Assembly: GCA_029265355.1 (NCBI GenBank)
Contig: JAJUJL010000018.1
Location: forward strand, 1 to 64,000
Direction: 5' to 3'
Source of the DNA: Chloroflexota bacterium
Lineage (GTDB): Bacteria > Chloroflexota > Anaerolineae > Anaerolineales > UBA4823
Length of the DNA stretch: 64,000 bases
Below are positions 9,008-17,183 of this stretch, one piece after another. Under the pieces are notes generated by a model. The model was not told the origin of the DNA and did not search any database. It worked only from the letters and a program-made list of their open reading frames with translations. The translations under genes were made by a program, and so were the position numbers. The first letter of the stretch is position 1; each line of letters begins with the position of its first letter.

Positions 9008-10120
9008 ATGGCGAATGCCGTTATCATTCCCCTCTTGAATCCCAACGAACCCGAAGCTGTGCTTGCCGGGCTCCATGTGCGCCCTGGTCAGCAAGTGCAG
9101 CCCGGCGATCTGCTGTGCACGCTGGAGACCACGAAATCCACCGCCGAAGTGCTCGCTGAGAGCGGCGGCTTCGTCGTCGCATTGCAGGCCGAGCCAGGGC
9201 AAACACTGCGCGCCGGGGATACGCTGTGCTACCTGGCAGAGACGCCGGATTGGCTTCCATCCTCGGCTGCCGCTCAACCCTCGCACCCACCCCCGCCGAA
9301 CCAGGTTCCCGGCGGGCTGCGCCTGACGCGCAAAGCCCAAAACCTGGCAGGCAAATTGGGCCTGAACCTGGCAGAGTTGCTCGCCCAGGGCCGTCTCTCC
9401 CCGGAAACTTTGGTCACCGAAGCGCTTCTGCGCCAACTGGCCGGCAGCGCCGCTGCAGACTCGCCATTGCCTGCCATCCCAATCAATGCACGCAACCTGG
9501 TCATTTACGGCGGCGGCGGTCACGGCAAAGCGCTCATTGACCTGTTGCGCACTTTGGGAGATTATGACATCGTCGGCATCATAGACGACGGGATGCCCGT
9601 CGGCAAGCTGGTGATGGGCGTACCGGTGTTAGGCGGCAGCGCGCGGCTGGCCGAGTTGCGCCACCAGGGCGTAGCGCTGGCAGTCAACGCCGTGGGCGGC
9701 ATCGGCAATGTCTCCGTGCGCGTGCGCGTCTTCGAGCGCCTGCAGCAGGCGGGCTTTACCTGCCCACCTGTGGTGCACCCCACTGCTTTTGTGGAGCCCT
9801 CTGCCAGCCTGTCGCCCGGTGTGCAGGTCTTCCCCTTGGCCTACATCGGCTCCGAAGTCGAGGTCGGCTTTGGCAGCATCGTCAATACCGGAGCGATCGT
9901 TTCGCACGACTGCCGCATCGCCGCCTATGCCAACATCTCGCCCGGCGCAATCCTGGCAGGGGGGGTGCAGGTGGGTGAACGCGCCCTGGTGGGCATGGGC
10001 GCCACCCTCAATCTTCAAGTGCAGGTTGGGGCCGGAGCGCGCATCGGCAACGGCGCCACCGTCAAACAGGATGTACCGGAGAATGGCCTGGTGCGCGCTG
10101 GCGCGGTGTGGCCGGAATAA
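9008..10120 (+). CDS. Lipoyl domain - E3/E1-binding domain - PglD/NeuD-like acyltransferase fusion
   Basis: This 370-residue protein joins parts that normally belong to different systems. Residues 1-80 form a lipoyl/biotinyl carrier domain with the attachment lysine at about K43 (LETTKSTAEV). A Pro-rich linker (about 88-101) follows, then a peripheral subunit-binding domain (about 102-145, LTRKAQNLAGKLGLNLAELL). Residues 160-370 are a NeuD/PglD-type acyltransferase: a Rossmann-like start NLVIYGGGGHGKALIDLL, then left-handed beta-helix repeats with the probable catalytic His near 300 (IVNTGAIVSHDCRI). An ordinary E2 would instead carry a chloramphenicol-acetyltransferase-like domain. I infer that E1 loads the lipoyl arm with an acyl group, which the beta-helix domain transfers to an amino sugar. 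Confidence 0.88.
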   Translation: MANAVIIPLLNPNEPEAVLAGLHVRPGQQVQPGDLLCTLETTKSTAEVLAESGGFVVALQAEPGQTLRAGDTLCYLAETPDWLPSSAAAQPSHPPPPNQVPGGLRLTRKAQNLAGKLGLNLAELLAQGRLSPETLVTEALLRQLAGSAAADSPLPAIPINARNLVIYGGGGHGKALIDLLRTLGDYDIVGIIDDGMPVGKLVMGVPVLGGSARLAELRHQGVALAVNAVGGIGNVSVRVRVFERLQQAGFTCPPVVHPTAFVEPSASLSPGVQVFPLAYIGSEVEVGFGSIVNTGAIVSHDCRIAAYANISPGAILAGGVQVGERALVGMGATLNLQVQVGAGARIGNGATVKQDVPENGLVRAGAVWPE

Positions 10121-10138
10121 AAAAAAATGGAGGTCAGT

Positions 10139-11353
10139 TTGAGTCAAAACACCGTCACTTTTCAGGTACCCATGTCCTCGCCAGACGTGAGCGACGCTGA
10201 GCGTGAGGCGGTTGCGGCTGTGCTGCGCACCCCCAACCTGAGCATGGGACCGGAGATATCCGCTTTCGAGCGCGCCTTCGAGGCCTACAGCGGTGCACGT
10301 CACGCCATCGGTGTCAGCTCGGGTACCGCCGGGTTGCACCTGTGCGTGCGCGCCGCCGGCATCGGCGCTGGCTCGCACCTGCCCGGCAACCAAACCACCG
10401 ACCTGGCCATCACCACGCCCTTTTCGTTCGTCGCCTCAACCAATGTGCTGCTCTTCGAGCACGCTGCCCCGGTTTTCGTCGATGTCGACCCGCTCACGGG
10501 CAACATCGACCCGGCCCTGGTGCAGGCTGCCGCAAACGATCTTCTCGAGGGAGGCCAGGCAGCTAAACGCTGGCTGCCGCGCCTGGGCATCGCCGAGAAC
10601 TATGCCCTAAAAGCCATCCTGCCGGTGGATGTCTTCGGACAACCGGCGGATATGGACGCCATCCTGACCACCGCCCGACAGTACAGGCTGGCGGTGATCG
10701 AAGATTCTTGCGAGGCGCTGGGCGCAGCCTACAAAGGACGCCTGGCTGGCACGCTGGGCGACTGCGGCGTGTACGCCTTTTATCCCAACAAGCAAATCAC
10801 CACCGGCGAAGGCGCTATCATCGTTACCAATGACGATCACGCCGCGGGCATGATGCGTGCGCTGCGCAACCAGGGACGCGCCCCCGGAGATACCTGGCTG
10901 CAGCACACCCACCTGGGCTACAACTACCGCCTGGATGAAATGAGCGCGGCTCTAGGGCGTGTTCAGCTTTCCCGCCTGGAGGAGCTGCTGGCGCGGCGCG
11001 AGCGGGTGGCTGGCTGGTATGGTGAACGCCTGGCGGAAATCCCCGGCGTGCGCGCGCCCGAGGTGGTTGCCAGCACCACCCGTATGAGCTGGTTTGTGTA
11101 CGTGGTGCGCTTCGATCCGGGCATCGATCGCGACGCAGTCGCTGCCCGTTTGGAAGCGCAGGGTATCCCCGCCCGCCCGTATTTCTTGCCCATCCACCTG
11201 CAACCCTACATGGTGGAGCGTTTCGGCTTTCGCCCCGGCGATTACCCGGTCACCGAAGACCTGGGAAAGCGCAGCCTGGCGTTGCCATTTTCTGGCGTCA
11301 TGTCTGAAGCGCAAGTTGAGCTTGTGTGCCGCTCCTTGCAAAAGTCTCTCTGA
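10139..11353 (+). CDS. DegT/DnrJ/EryC1/StrS-type sugar aminotransferase
   Basis: This PLP enzyme family aminates keto-sugar nucleotides. The protein shows GVSSGTAGLHLCVRAAGIG, TTPFSFVASTNVLLFEHAAP, DVFGQPADM, VIEDSCEALGAAYKG and the Schiff-base lysine in YAFYPNKQITTGEGAII. The C-terminal ARPYFLPIHLQPYM region is also typical. An extra segment (about residues 125-155) separates the usual DID-type and DVFG blocks. The TTG at 10139 is chosen because GGAGGT lies at 10129-10134. An ATG at 10127 would place that site inside the gene and has none of its own. The gene follows the acyltransferase fusion, matching the aminate-then-acylate order of PglE/PglD pathways. Confidence 0.93.
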   Translation: MSQNTVTFQVPMSSPDVSDAEREAVAAVLRTPNLSMGPEISAFERAFEAYSGARHAIGVSSGTAGLHLCVRAAGIGAGSHLPGNQTTDLAITTPFSFVASTNVLLFEHAAPVFVDVDPLTGNIDPALVQAAANDLLEGGQAAKRWLPRLGIAENYALKAILPVDVFGQPADMDAILTTARQYRLAVIEDSCEALGAAYKGRLAGTLGDCGVYAFYPNKQITTGEGAIIVTNDDHAAGMMRALRNQGRAPGDTWLQHTHLGYNYRLDEMSAALGRVQLSRLEELLARRERVAGWYGERLAEIPGVRAPEVVASTTRMSWFVYVVRFDPGIDRDAVAARLEAQGIPARPYFLPIHLQPYMVERFGFRPGDYPVTEDLGKRSLALPFSGVMSEAQVELVCRSLQKSL

Positions 11354-11365
11354 TCAGGAGGTTTT

Positions 11366-12361
11366 ATGAACTTCGCGATGTGGGCTAAAGCCCTTCAAAT
11401 CATCCCCCACGTCAGCCAGGACGAGTGGAAACGCCTGGATGTCATCTCCAAATGGCTGATTTCCACCCGCGCCGCTGTGTTGGTAATGACCTTCCTCTCA
11501 GCCGCCATCGCTGGTGTGTTGGCTTTCCAGCAAGGGGATTTCCATTTTGGGATCTGGATATTGGTGGCACTGGGTTTGATCCTGGCGCATGCCACCAATA
11601 ACCTGCTCAATGATTTTACCGACTATGTGCGCGGGGTGGACCAGGATAACTACTACCGCAGCCAGTATGGCCCGCAGCCTCTGGTGCATGGCTTGATGTC
11701 CCGCCGCCAGTTGCTCACTTACGCCGCAGTGACCGGAGCGCTGGCGCTGGCCGCCGGCGCCAGCTTGGTCCACCTGCGCGGGGGACTGACGCTGCTGCTC
11801 TTGGGCGCTGGCGCCTTTTTCGTCTTGTTCTACACCTTCCCTCTCAAATACATCGCCCTGGGAGAAATCGCTGTGCTGATCGTTTGGGGACCGCTGATGG
11901 TCGGCGGCGGCTACTATGAGATCACCGGCGCCTGGGACTGGAACGTGGTCATCGCCTCGCTGCCCTATGCTCTGGGCGTGACTGGCGTCATTTTCGGCAA
12001 GCACATCGATAAATACGAGATGGATCGCGCCAAGCGCATCTTCACCCTGCCTGTGGTGCTTGGCGAGCGCACTTCACGCTATGCCATTCTCGGCATGCTG
12101 GTGCTGCAATATCTTTCCGTGCTCTACCTGGTGCTGACCGGCTTTTTCTCGCCGCTCTTGTTGATCGTCTTCCTGGCATTGACAGAATTCTTCCGCATTC
12201 TGCCTATGTTCCGTGCGCCAAAGCCGGCTGAAAAACCCGCCGGTTACCCGGATGTTTGGCCCAACTATTTTGTCGCCGCAGCCTTTGTTCACAACCGCCG
12301 CTTTGGCATACTGTATTTAGTGGGCCTGATCGCCAACGTCGTCTTGGGTTTATTCATCTAA
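11366..12361 (+). CDS. UbiA-family prenyltransferase
   Basis: UbiA enzymes attach a polyprenyl chain to an aromatic or other acceptor within the membrane. The 331-residue protein has about eight or nine transmembrane helices. The first Asp-rich motif is NNLLNDFTDYVRGVDQD and the second is HIDKYEMDRAKR, both placed where UbiA/MenA proteins bind Mg-prenyl-diphosphate. AGGAGGT lies just before the ATG. It is most like MenA-type proteins, but the acceptor cannot be named from sequence. It is the last gene before a strong terminator, so it shares the transcript of the sugar/acyl module. Confidence 0.88.
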   Translation: MNFAMWAKALQIIPHVSQDEWKRLDVISKWLISTRAAVLVMTFLSAAIAGVLAFQQGDFHFGIWILVALGLILAHATNNLLNDFTDYVRGVDQDNYYRSQYGPQPLVHGLMSRRQLLTYAAVTGALALAAGASLVHLRGGLTLLLLGAGAFFVLFYTFPLKYIALGEIAVLIVWGPLMVGGGYYEITGAWDWNVVIASLPYALGVTGVIFGKHIDKYEMDRAKRIFTLPVVLGERTSRYAILGMLVLQYLSVLYLVLTGFFSPLLLIVFLALTEFFRILPMFRAPKPAEKPAGYPDVWPNYFVAAAFVHNRRFGILYLVGLIANVVLGLFI

Positions 12362-12379
12362 CTCCACCAAGCTTTTAAC

Positions 12380-12418
12380 GGGGATCGGGATTGGCTACCA
12401 GAGCCAATCCCGATCCCC
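12380..12418 (+). terminator. Rho-independent terminator after the UbiA gene
   Basis: A perfect 17-bp stem (GGGGATCGGGATTGGCT at 12380-12396 with its complement at 12402-12418) encloses a five-base loop and is followed by TTT. It closes the long + strand run and faces the converging small gene at 12448. Confidence 0.85.
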
Positions 12419-12447
12419 TTTCCCTTCACCCACCCAACTGAGGAAAG

Positions 12448-12747
12448 CTACTTTTTCCGCTCGCGCCGCAGGGATTCACGCACAAAATTCAATTCGTAGA
12501 GAGACCGGCCCGCATCATCCTGAGGCGCGCGCATTTGTTCCACTGGGGAACCCAACAATCTTTGCAGGCATTTAGCGTAACGAGCGCTGAAGATGCCCCC
12601 TATCAGCCCGAAAATCCCCAACCCCAACAGACCTGCACCTGCGGTGGTGGTGGAAAGCAGTATGCCAACCAGGGCAAATATCAAGCCAACCACCAGGTGC
12701 AGCAGGCGACCAGCCGGGCTGTTTATGAATCTTGGTAGCGGGGCCAT
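12448..12747 (-). CDS. Small membrane protein, possibly DUF2892-like
   Basis: The 99-residue product has an N-terminal FINSPAGRLLHLVVGLIFAL stretch and a second hydrophobic helix (about 38-55, GLLGLGIFGLIGGIF), followed by a charged tail rich in Arg and Lys. The N-terminal pattern and two-helix layout recall the YgaP/DUF2892 inner-membrane family, but without a search this is only a resemblance. A putative promoter lies about 110 bases upstream. Function unknown. Confidence 0.6.
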   Translation of the reverse strand: MAPLPRFINSPAGRLLHLVVGLIFALVGILLSTTTAGAGLLGLGIFGLIGGIFSARYAKCLQRLLGSPVEQMRAPQDDAGRSLYELNFVRESLRRERKK

Positions 12748-12858
12748 CGATCTGTCTCCTTACATCCGCTTCCGGTCTGTTCCATCAGCATGGATACGGC
12801 TGCTCAAACGATCACAACAATTGAAACGAGGGTGAAACGAAACTGTTACACTGTCAAA

Positions 12859-12886
12859 ATTATCAATTATGTTAGTACCATTGCAA
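12859..12886 (-). promoter_or_regulatory. Candidate promoter in an AT-rich gap
   Basis: On the minus strand TTGCAA (12886-12881) and GATAAT (12864-12859) are separated by 16 bases. The 12748-13020 gap is markedly AT-rich compared with its surroundings and holds no other gene. It would drive the small membrane protein with a leader of about 100 bases. Confidence 0.35.
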
Positions 12887-12962
12887 CTCTATTACATTAT
12901 ACATTAATTTCTTGATAATAGAATTGCAGTTTGTCATTTTTCGTTTTTTTTTAATGAAACAG

Positions 12963-12995
12963 GGCGCAGGCTGGGCAACTGCCCGAGCCAACGCC
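12963..12995 (-). terminator. Hairpin downstream of the deoxynucleoside kinase gene
   Basis: Arms GGCG, GGCT and GGGC pair with GCCC, AGCC and CGCC around a four-base loop, with small internal bulges. On the minus strand a moderately U-rich stretch and then a run of nine A follow. It sits 26 bases after the kinase stop, so it may end that transcript, but there is no classic T tract. Confidence 0.3.
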
Positions 12996-13020
12996 CCAAC
13001 TGCCAGGTTGGGTGAAGCGC

Positions 13021-13665
13021 CTATTCTGCGTGGAAAATGACCTCTTCTTTGCCCGCCAGCTTATCCTGTATGCGCTGCACCACGATGTCCAGGTGCCGGC
13101 TCTGGTTGACAAAATCCAGGTCATCGGTGCGGATGGTCAATACCGGGCAGGCGTCGAAACTCGCCATCCAGTCATCATAGTATGACTCCAACAGTTGAAG
13201 ATACTCTCCGCTGATGCCGCTCTCGATCGTCCGCCCCCGGCTGCGAATGCGATTGAGCAAGATCGGCACCGGCGCCCTCAGATAGATCAACAAATCAGGC
13301 GCGGGCAGCCCCTTGACCACCAGATCGAACACCCGCCGGTAGGAAAGGTAATCTCGCTCGCTCAGGTTGCCCATCTGGTACAACGCCCGGGCAAAGATGA
13401 AGGCGTCTTCGTAAATGCTGCGGTCCAAGATTGCAGACTGGGGCGACTGGGCATACTGCAGGTACTGCTCGGCGCGGTGACCAAGGAAGAATACCTGTAA
13501 ATGAAAAGACCAGGTACGCATATCGGCGTAAAAATCCGGCAGATAGGGATTATCCGAAACCGATTCAAACGCCGTCTGCCAACCCAGGCGCGCCCCGATG
13601 CGCTCGGTCAGCGAGGTTTTCCCGGCGCCGATATTCCCAGCGACGATCACGAGTCTTTTGGTCAT
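13021..13665 (-). CDS. Deoxynucleoside kinase (dNK family)
   Basis: Deoxynucleoside kinases phosphorylate salvaged deoxynucleosides to monophosphates. The 214-residue protein has the P-loop VIVAGNIGAGKTSLTERIG, the ERS-like motif LDRSIYEDAFIFA, and the LID arginines in RIRSRGRTIESGI, as in bacterial dAK/dGK enzymes. The ATG at 13665 follows GGTGAG with good spacing; an upstream in-frame start would add six residues. It lies 73 bases after dnaE in the same direction, so the two could share a transcript supplying dNTPs and DNA synthesis. Confidence 0.9.
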   Translation of the reverse strand: MTKRLVIVAGNIGAGKTSLTERIGARLGWQTAFESVSDNPYLPDFYADMRTWSFHLQVFFLGHRAEQYLQYAQSPQSAILDRSIYEDAFIFARALYQMGNLSERDYLSYRRVFDLVVKGLPAPDLLIYLRAPVPILLNRIRSRGRTIESGISGEYLQLLESYYDDWMASFDACPVLTIRTDDLDFVNQSRHLDIVVQRIQDKLAGKEEVIFHAE

Positions 13666-13738
13666 AATTCTCACCTGTATCAATGGTGGATTCTGCTTGC
13701 CGCGAGCGTATGCTTTCAGGCAAAGGCGTGCAAGCTAA

Positions 13739-16700
13739 TTATATAATAGCCGGCGCCAGGTCAGCGATGTGCTGCGCCAGCAGTGCGACTTCTTCAAACC
13801 GCTCGCCTTCCCAGACCTTACCCTCGACCACCAGCGGACGGCGCGTGGCAAGCAGGGCGCGCTGGCGCCGGTATAAGTCGCTGGACACCAACACGGTGAG
13901 CACACCGCTGGTGTCTTCCAACTCCAATCGGTAAAAGGGGCGACCTTCCTGGTCGAAGAAGCGCTGCATCGTCTGGCGGATGCCTAGCACGCGTACCACC
14001 TGGCCGCGTCGCTCCAGCGCCTGGGCGGTAGTGAGGCATTTGGCGTCTGCCACAAGGCTCGGCGGCAGCAACTCCAGGGGGTGGGCGTCAACGGGCACAC
14101 CCAACAGCGCTTCCTGGGCGGCGACGCGCTGCGCCAGGCTCCAGTCCTCAGCCTGCTTTTCCACCGGCAAGTCGAACAGCATCGGCTGAGCGTATTGCCA
14201 GCCTCCGCGGTTGATTTGCGCCAGGAGCTCCGGGATGGTCCCAAAACCCGCCAGGGCCCCAATCCGCGCCAGGGACTCGGCTTCAACAGGTTTCGGGTCA
14301 ACACGCGCCAGGAAATCACTCAGCGAATGAAATGGGCGTTCCGCCAGGATGCGCTGGATGGTGCGCCGGGTCAGCCCGCGCACTTGGTTGAGCCCGACAA
14401 ATAGCACAGCCTCACCTCCTGGGCGAGCCAGGCTGAACTCGGCTTGGGCATAGTTGACCTGCGGTGGTCGCACTGCCAGGCCCAGGCGGCGCGCTTCACT
14501 CATGTACACGCGTTGACCATAGTAACCGCCCCAATTTGCCAGCACTGCGGCGATGAATTCTGCGGGAAAATGCGCCTTGCACCAGGCAGACTGCCAGGCG
14601 ACCCGGGCATACGAAGCGGCGTGCGCCTTGGGAAAGCCATACCCGGCGAAGGCTGCCATCAGCTCCCAGACCTGCTCGCCAACCTGCACAGGCACGCCGC
14701 TGCGCTCCAATGCGCCTTCCACAAAACGTGCCCGCAGCGTCTGCATGCGCTCGCCAGGGTCAAAGTGGCTCATCGCTCTGCGCATCAGGTCTGCATCCCC
14801 CAGGCTCAAGCCAGCTAGCTGGCTGAGGATGCGCAGTACCTGTTCCTGGTATAGGATCACCCCATGAGTTTCTTTCAACAATGGCTCCAGGGATGGATGC
14901 AGGTGTTGAACCGGCTCCCTGCCCAGGTGACGGCGAATGAAAGCCTCTTTCAGGCCACCGGTCAATGGGCCAGGACGGTACAAAGCCAATGCCACCAGGA
15001 TATCCTGCGGCGAGTGCGCATCCACCTCGCGCAGCGTCATGCGCATACCGGGACTTTCGATTTGGAAACAGCCCACGGTCTGCGCCGCCCGCACCAGTGC
15101 GGAGGTGGCATCGTCATCCGAGGGAATAGCCTCCAGCAATCCGACCGGCGAGAGCGCCTGGCTCACGCACGGAAGCGCCGCGGCGCGATCGTCGCCAGAC
15201 TGCGCTTGCCGCCAGGCAGCTTCCGCCACGTCTCCCAACACGGTCAACCCGCGCGTCCCGAGCAGGTCGATCTTGATCAATCCCAGGCGTTCGATCGATT
15301 CCAGATCGAACTGCGTGATCACGAGCCCTTTGCTCGCTAAATGCAGCGGCACCAATTCGAGCAACTCGCCCGGCGTGATGACCACACCGCCAGGGTGTAC
15401 TGAGAGGTGGCGTGGCAGGTCCAAAATGGCTGCAGCCTGGTCGAGAACCTGCGCCAGGCGCGCTTCCGGGTGGCGCTGGCGCAAACCATTGAAAGCCTCC
15501 GCCCCGCCGCTTCTTAACCAGGGCGGTCCCCAGCCGCGATAGGGCAACTCATCCACCAGCTTGCTGATCTCTGCTGGCGCGAGGCCGTGGGCTTTGGCCA
15601 CATCGCGCAGCGCTGAGCGCATGCGGAAGCGGTTGATCGTCGCCACCATTGCTACTCGCTCATCGCCAAAGCGATCATACACATAGCGAATGACCTTATC
15701 CCGTCGCACTGAGCAAAGGTCGGTGTCGATATCGGGTGGTGTGGCGCGAGCGACATTGAGGAAACGCTCGAAATACAGGTCGTGCGCCAGCGGATCGGGC
15801 CAGGTGATGCCCAGGCAGTGCGCCACCAGCGACGACGCCGCCGAGCCGCGCGACGATAATGGCACACCTTCTCGCCGGGCATAATCCAGGATTTCCTGCA
15901 TGATCAGGAACAGCGGTGCGTAGCCGCGCTCGCTGATCACCGCCAGTTCGTGATCCAGCCGCTCCACGACTCCGGCTTGCAGCTCGCCATAGCGTTGCCT
16001 GGCGCCTTCATAGGCTCGGGCGCGCAGCACCTGCGCCGCGTTCTGCCCCGCAGGCAGAGGAATTTCCGGGTAATGCGGCTGATCAATGGGCAATTCGAAG
16101 GCGCAGCGCTCTGCGGCTTCCAGCGTGGCGGCCAGGGCCTCGGGATAGGCAGCAAAGCGCTGTTGCGCCTGCTCCGTGCTGAGCAGATACGCCTGTGCAG
16201 GCGCGGCTGCCCGCTGCGGCAGACGGTCCAGCGTAGTGTTCAGGCGCATGGCTGCCAACGTGCGCTGCAGCGGCGCTTGCTGCGGCTCCAGGTAGTGCAC
16301 TGCACAACTCGCCAGCAGCGGTAGCCCCAGCCTTTTGGCAAGCCGGCTCAGTTCGTCCACCCAGGTGTGATCAGCAGGTGATTGCAGTTGAATCTCGGCA
16401 TACAACCTGCCCGGGAAAAGTTCTGCCAGATCGCCCAGGTAAGCGACGGCCGAATCGGTCTGTCTGCCCTGCAACAATCCAGCGAGCAAACCACGTACGC
16501 CGCCGCTCAGGCACAGCAAGCCTTGCGTATGCTGCGCCAACGCCTCCCAGGGTAACGCCGCGCTCTCCAGCCTGCGCTCGGCCGTGGTTTGAAGGGTGGT
16601 GCTCAAGCGGCACAAATTCGACCAGCCCGCCGCGTCCATCGCCAGCAGGGCCAGCGCCCCTGTTCCCTGCGCGTGCTGGATGTCCACTTCCAGTCCCAGG

Positions 16701-16897
16701 ATCGGCTGTACACCCGCCTCTCGGCACGCCAGGTGGAACTGCACCGCCCCGCTCAACCCCCAGCGCTCGACCAACGCCAGCGCTGGCATTCCCCAACGAC
16801 CAGCTGCCCGCGCCAGCTCCTCAGGGGAGGCCAGGGCGTCTAAAAACGAATAATACGAGTGGGTGTGTAAATGAATGAACACAGGGGCGTATCCCAA
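13739..16897 (-). CDS. dnaE: DNA polymerase III alpha subunit (DnaE family)
   Basis: The 1052-residue protein is a C-family DNA polymerase. Palm catalytic acids are present in PPDIDTDLCSVRRD (about 387-400) and GLIKIDLLGTRGLTVL, with SRGSAASSLVAHCLGIT upstream, a helix-hairpin-helix region, and a C-terminal OB fold (VVRVLGIRQTMQRFFDQEG). The N-terminal PHP domain starts HLHTHSYYSFLD but has lost metal ligands: the usual TDH is VER and ATNDVHY is ASCAVHY. It is shorter than most replicative DnaE proteins and near the length of DnaE2, so replicative or error-prone identity is open. The start is uncertain (TTG 16897 or GTG 16882). Confidence 0.92.
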   Translation of the reverse strand: MGYAPVFIHLHTHSYYSFLDALASPEELARAAGRWGMPALALVERWGLSGAVQFHLACREAGVQPILGLEVDIQHAQGTGALALLAMDAAGWSNLCRLSTTLQTTAERRLESAALPWEALAQHTQGLLCLSGGVRGLLAGLLQGRQTDSAVAYLGDLAELFPGRLYAEIQLQSPADHTWVDELSRLAKRLGLPLLASCAVHYLEPQQAPLQRTLAAMRLNTTLDRLPQRAAAPAQAYLLSTEQAQQRFAAYPEALAATLEAAERCAFELPIDQPHYPEIPLPAGQNAAQVLRARAYEGARQRYGELQAGVVERLDHELAVISERGYAPLFLIMQEILDYARREGVPLSSRGSAASSLVAHCLGITWPDPLAHDLYFERFLNVARATPPDIDTDLCSVRRDKVIRYVYDRFGDERVAMVATINRFRMRSALRDVAKAHGLAPAEISKLVDELPYRGWGPPWLRSGGAEAFNGLRQRHPEARLAQVLDQAAAILDLPRHLSVHPGGVVITPGELLELVPLHLASKGLVITQFDLESIERLGLIKIDLLGTRGLTVLGDVAEAAWRQAQSGDDRAAALPCVSQALSPVGLLEAIPSDDDATSALVRAAQTVGCFQIESPGMRMTLREVDAHSPQDILVALALYRPGPLTGGLKEAFIRRHLGREPVQHLHPSLEPLLKETHGVILYQEQVLRILSQLAGLSLGDADLMRRAMSHFDPGERMQTLRARFVEGALERSGVPVQVGEQVWELMAAFAGYGFPKAHAASYARVAWQSAWCKAHFPAEFIAAVLANWGGYYGQRVYMSEARRLGLAVRPPQVNYAQAEFSLARPGGEAVLFVGLNQVRGLTRRTIQRILAERPFHSLSDFLARVDPKPVEAESLARIGALAGFGTIPELLAQINRGGWQYAQPMLFDLPVEKQAEDWSLAQRVAAQEALLGVPVDAHPLELLPPSLVADAKCLTTAQALERRGQVVRVLGIRQTMQRFFDQEGRPFYRLELEDTSGVLTVLVSSDLYRRQRALLATRRPLVVEGKVWEGERFEEVALLAQHIADLAPAII

Positions 16898-17147
16898 ATT
16901 GATCAGGCGTTGCCAGGCGATTTATCTGCTTGCCAATAAACAAAAAGAGGTTCAAAGCAAAGATCATTTTACTCCAGCTTCAAACCAAACCGCCGAAAGG
17001 GTTGAGGAAGCACAGGCGATCAGGATAAAGGGTCACCGGCAAAACACCCGCATGCGGATGAATCCTTCGAGACAAAATACTTCCAGGGTCGATTGGATCA
17101 CCTGTATCCTCAGTGCGAAGTGAGCCGGGGTAAGTACTTCCGCACGA

Positions 17148-17176
17148 TTGCCGGGCGCTCCCTGTTTTGCTACAAT
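17148..17176 (+). promoter_or_regulatory. Promoter with a leaderless layout
   Basis: TTGCCG at 17148-17153 and TACAAT at 17171-17176 are 17 bases apart. The expected transcription start is at about 17183, at the ATG (17184) itself, and no ribosome-binding site precedes the ATG. The gap 16898-17147 is the divergent region with dnaE and shows no other gene. Confidence 0.55.
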
Positions 17177-17183
17177 TCGCACA

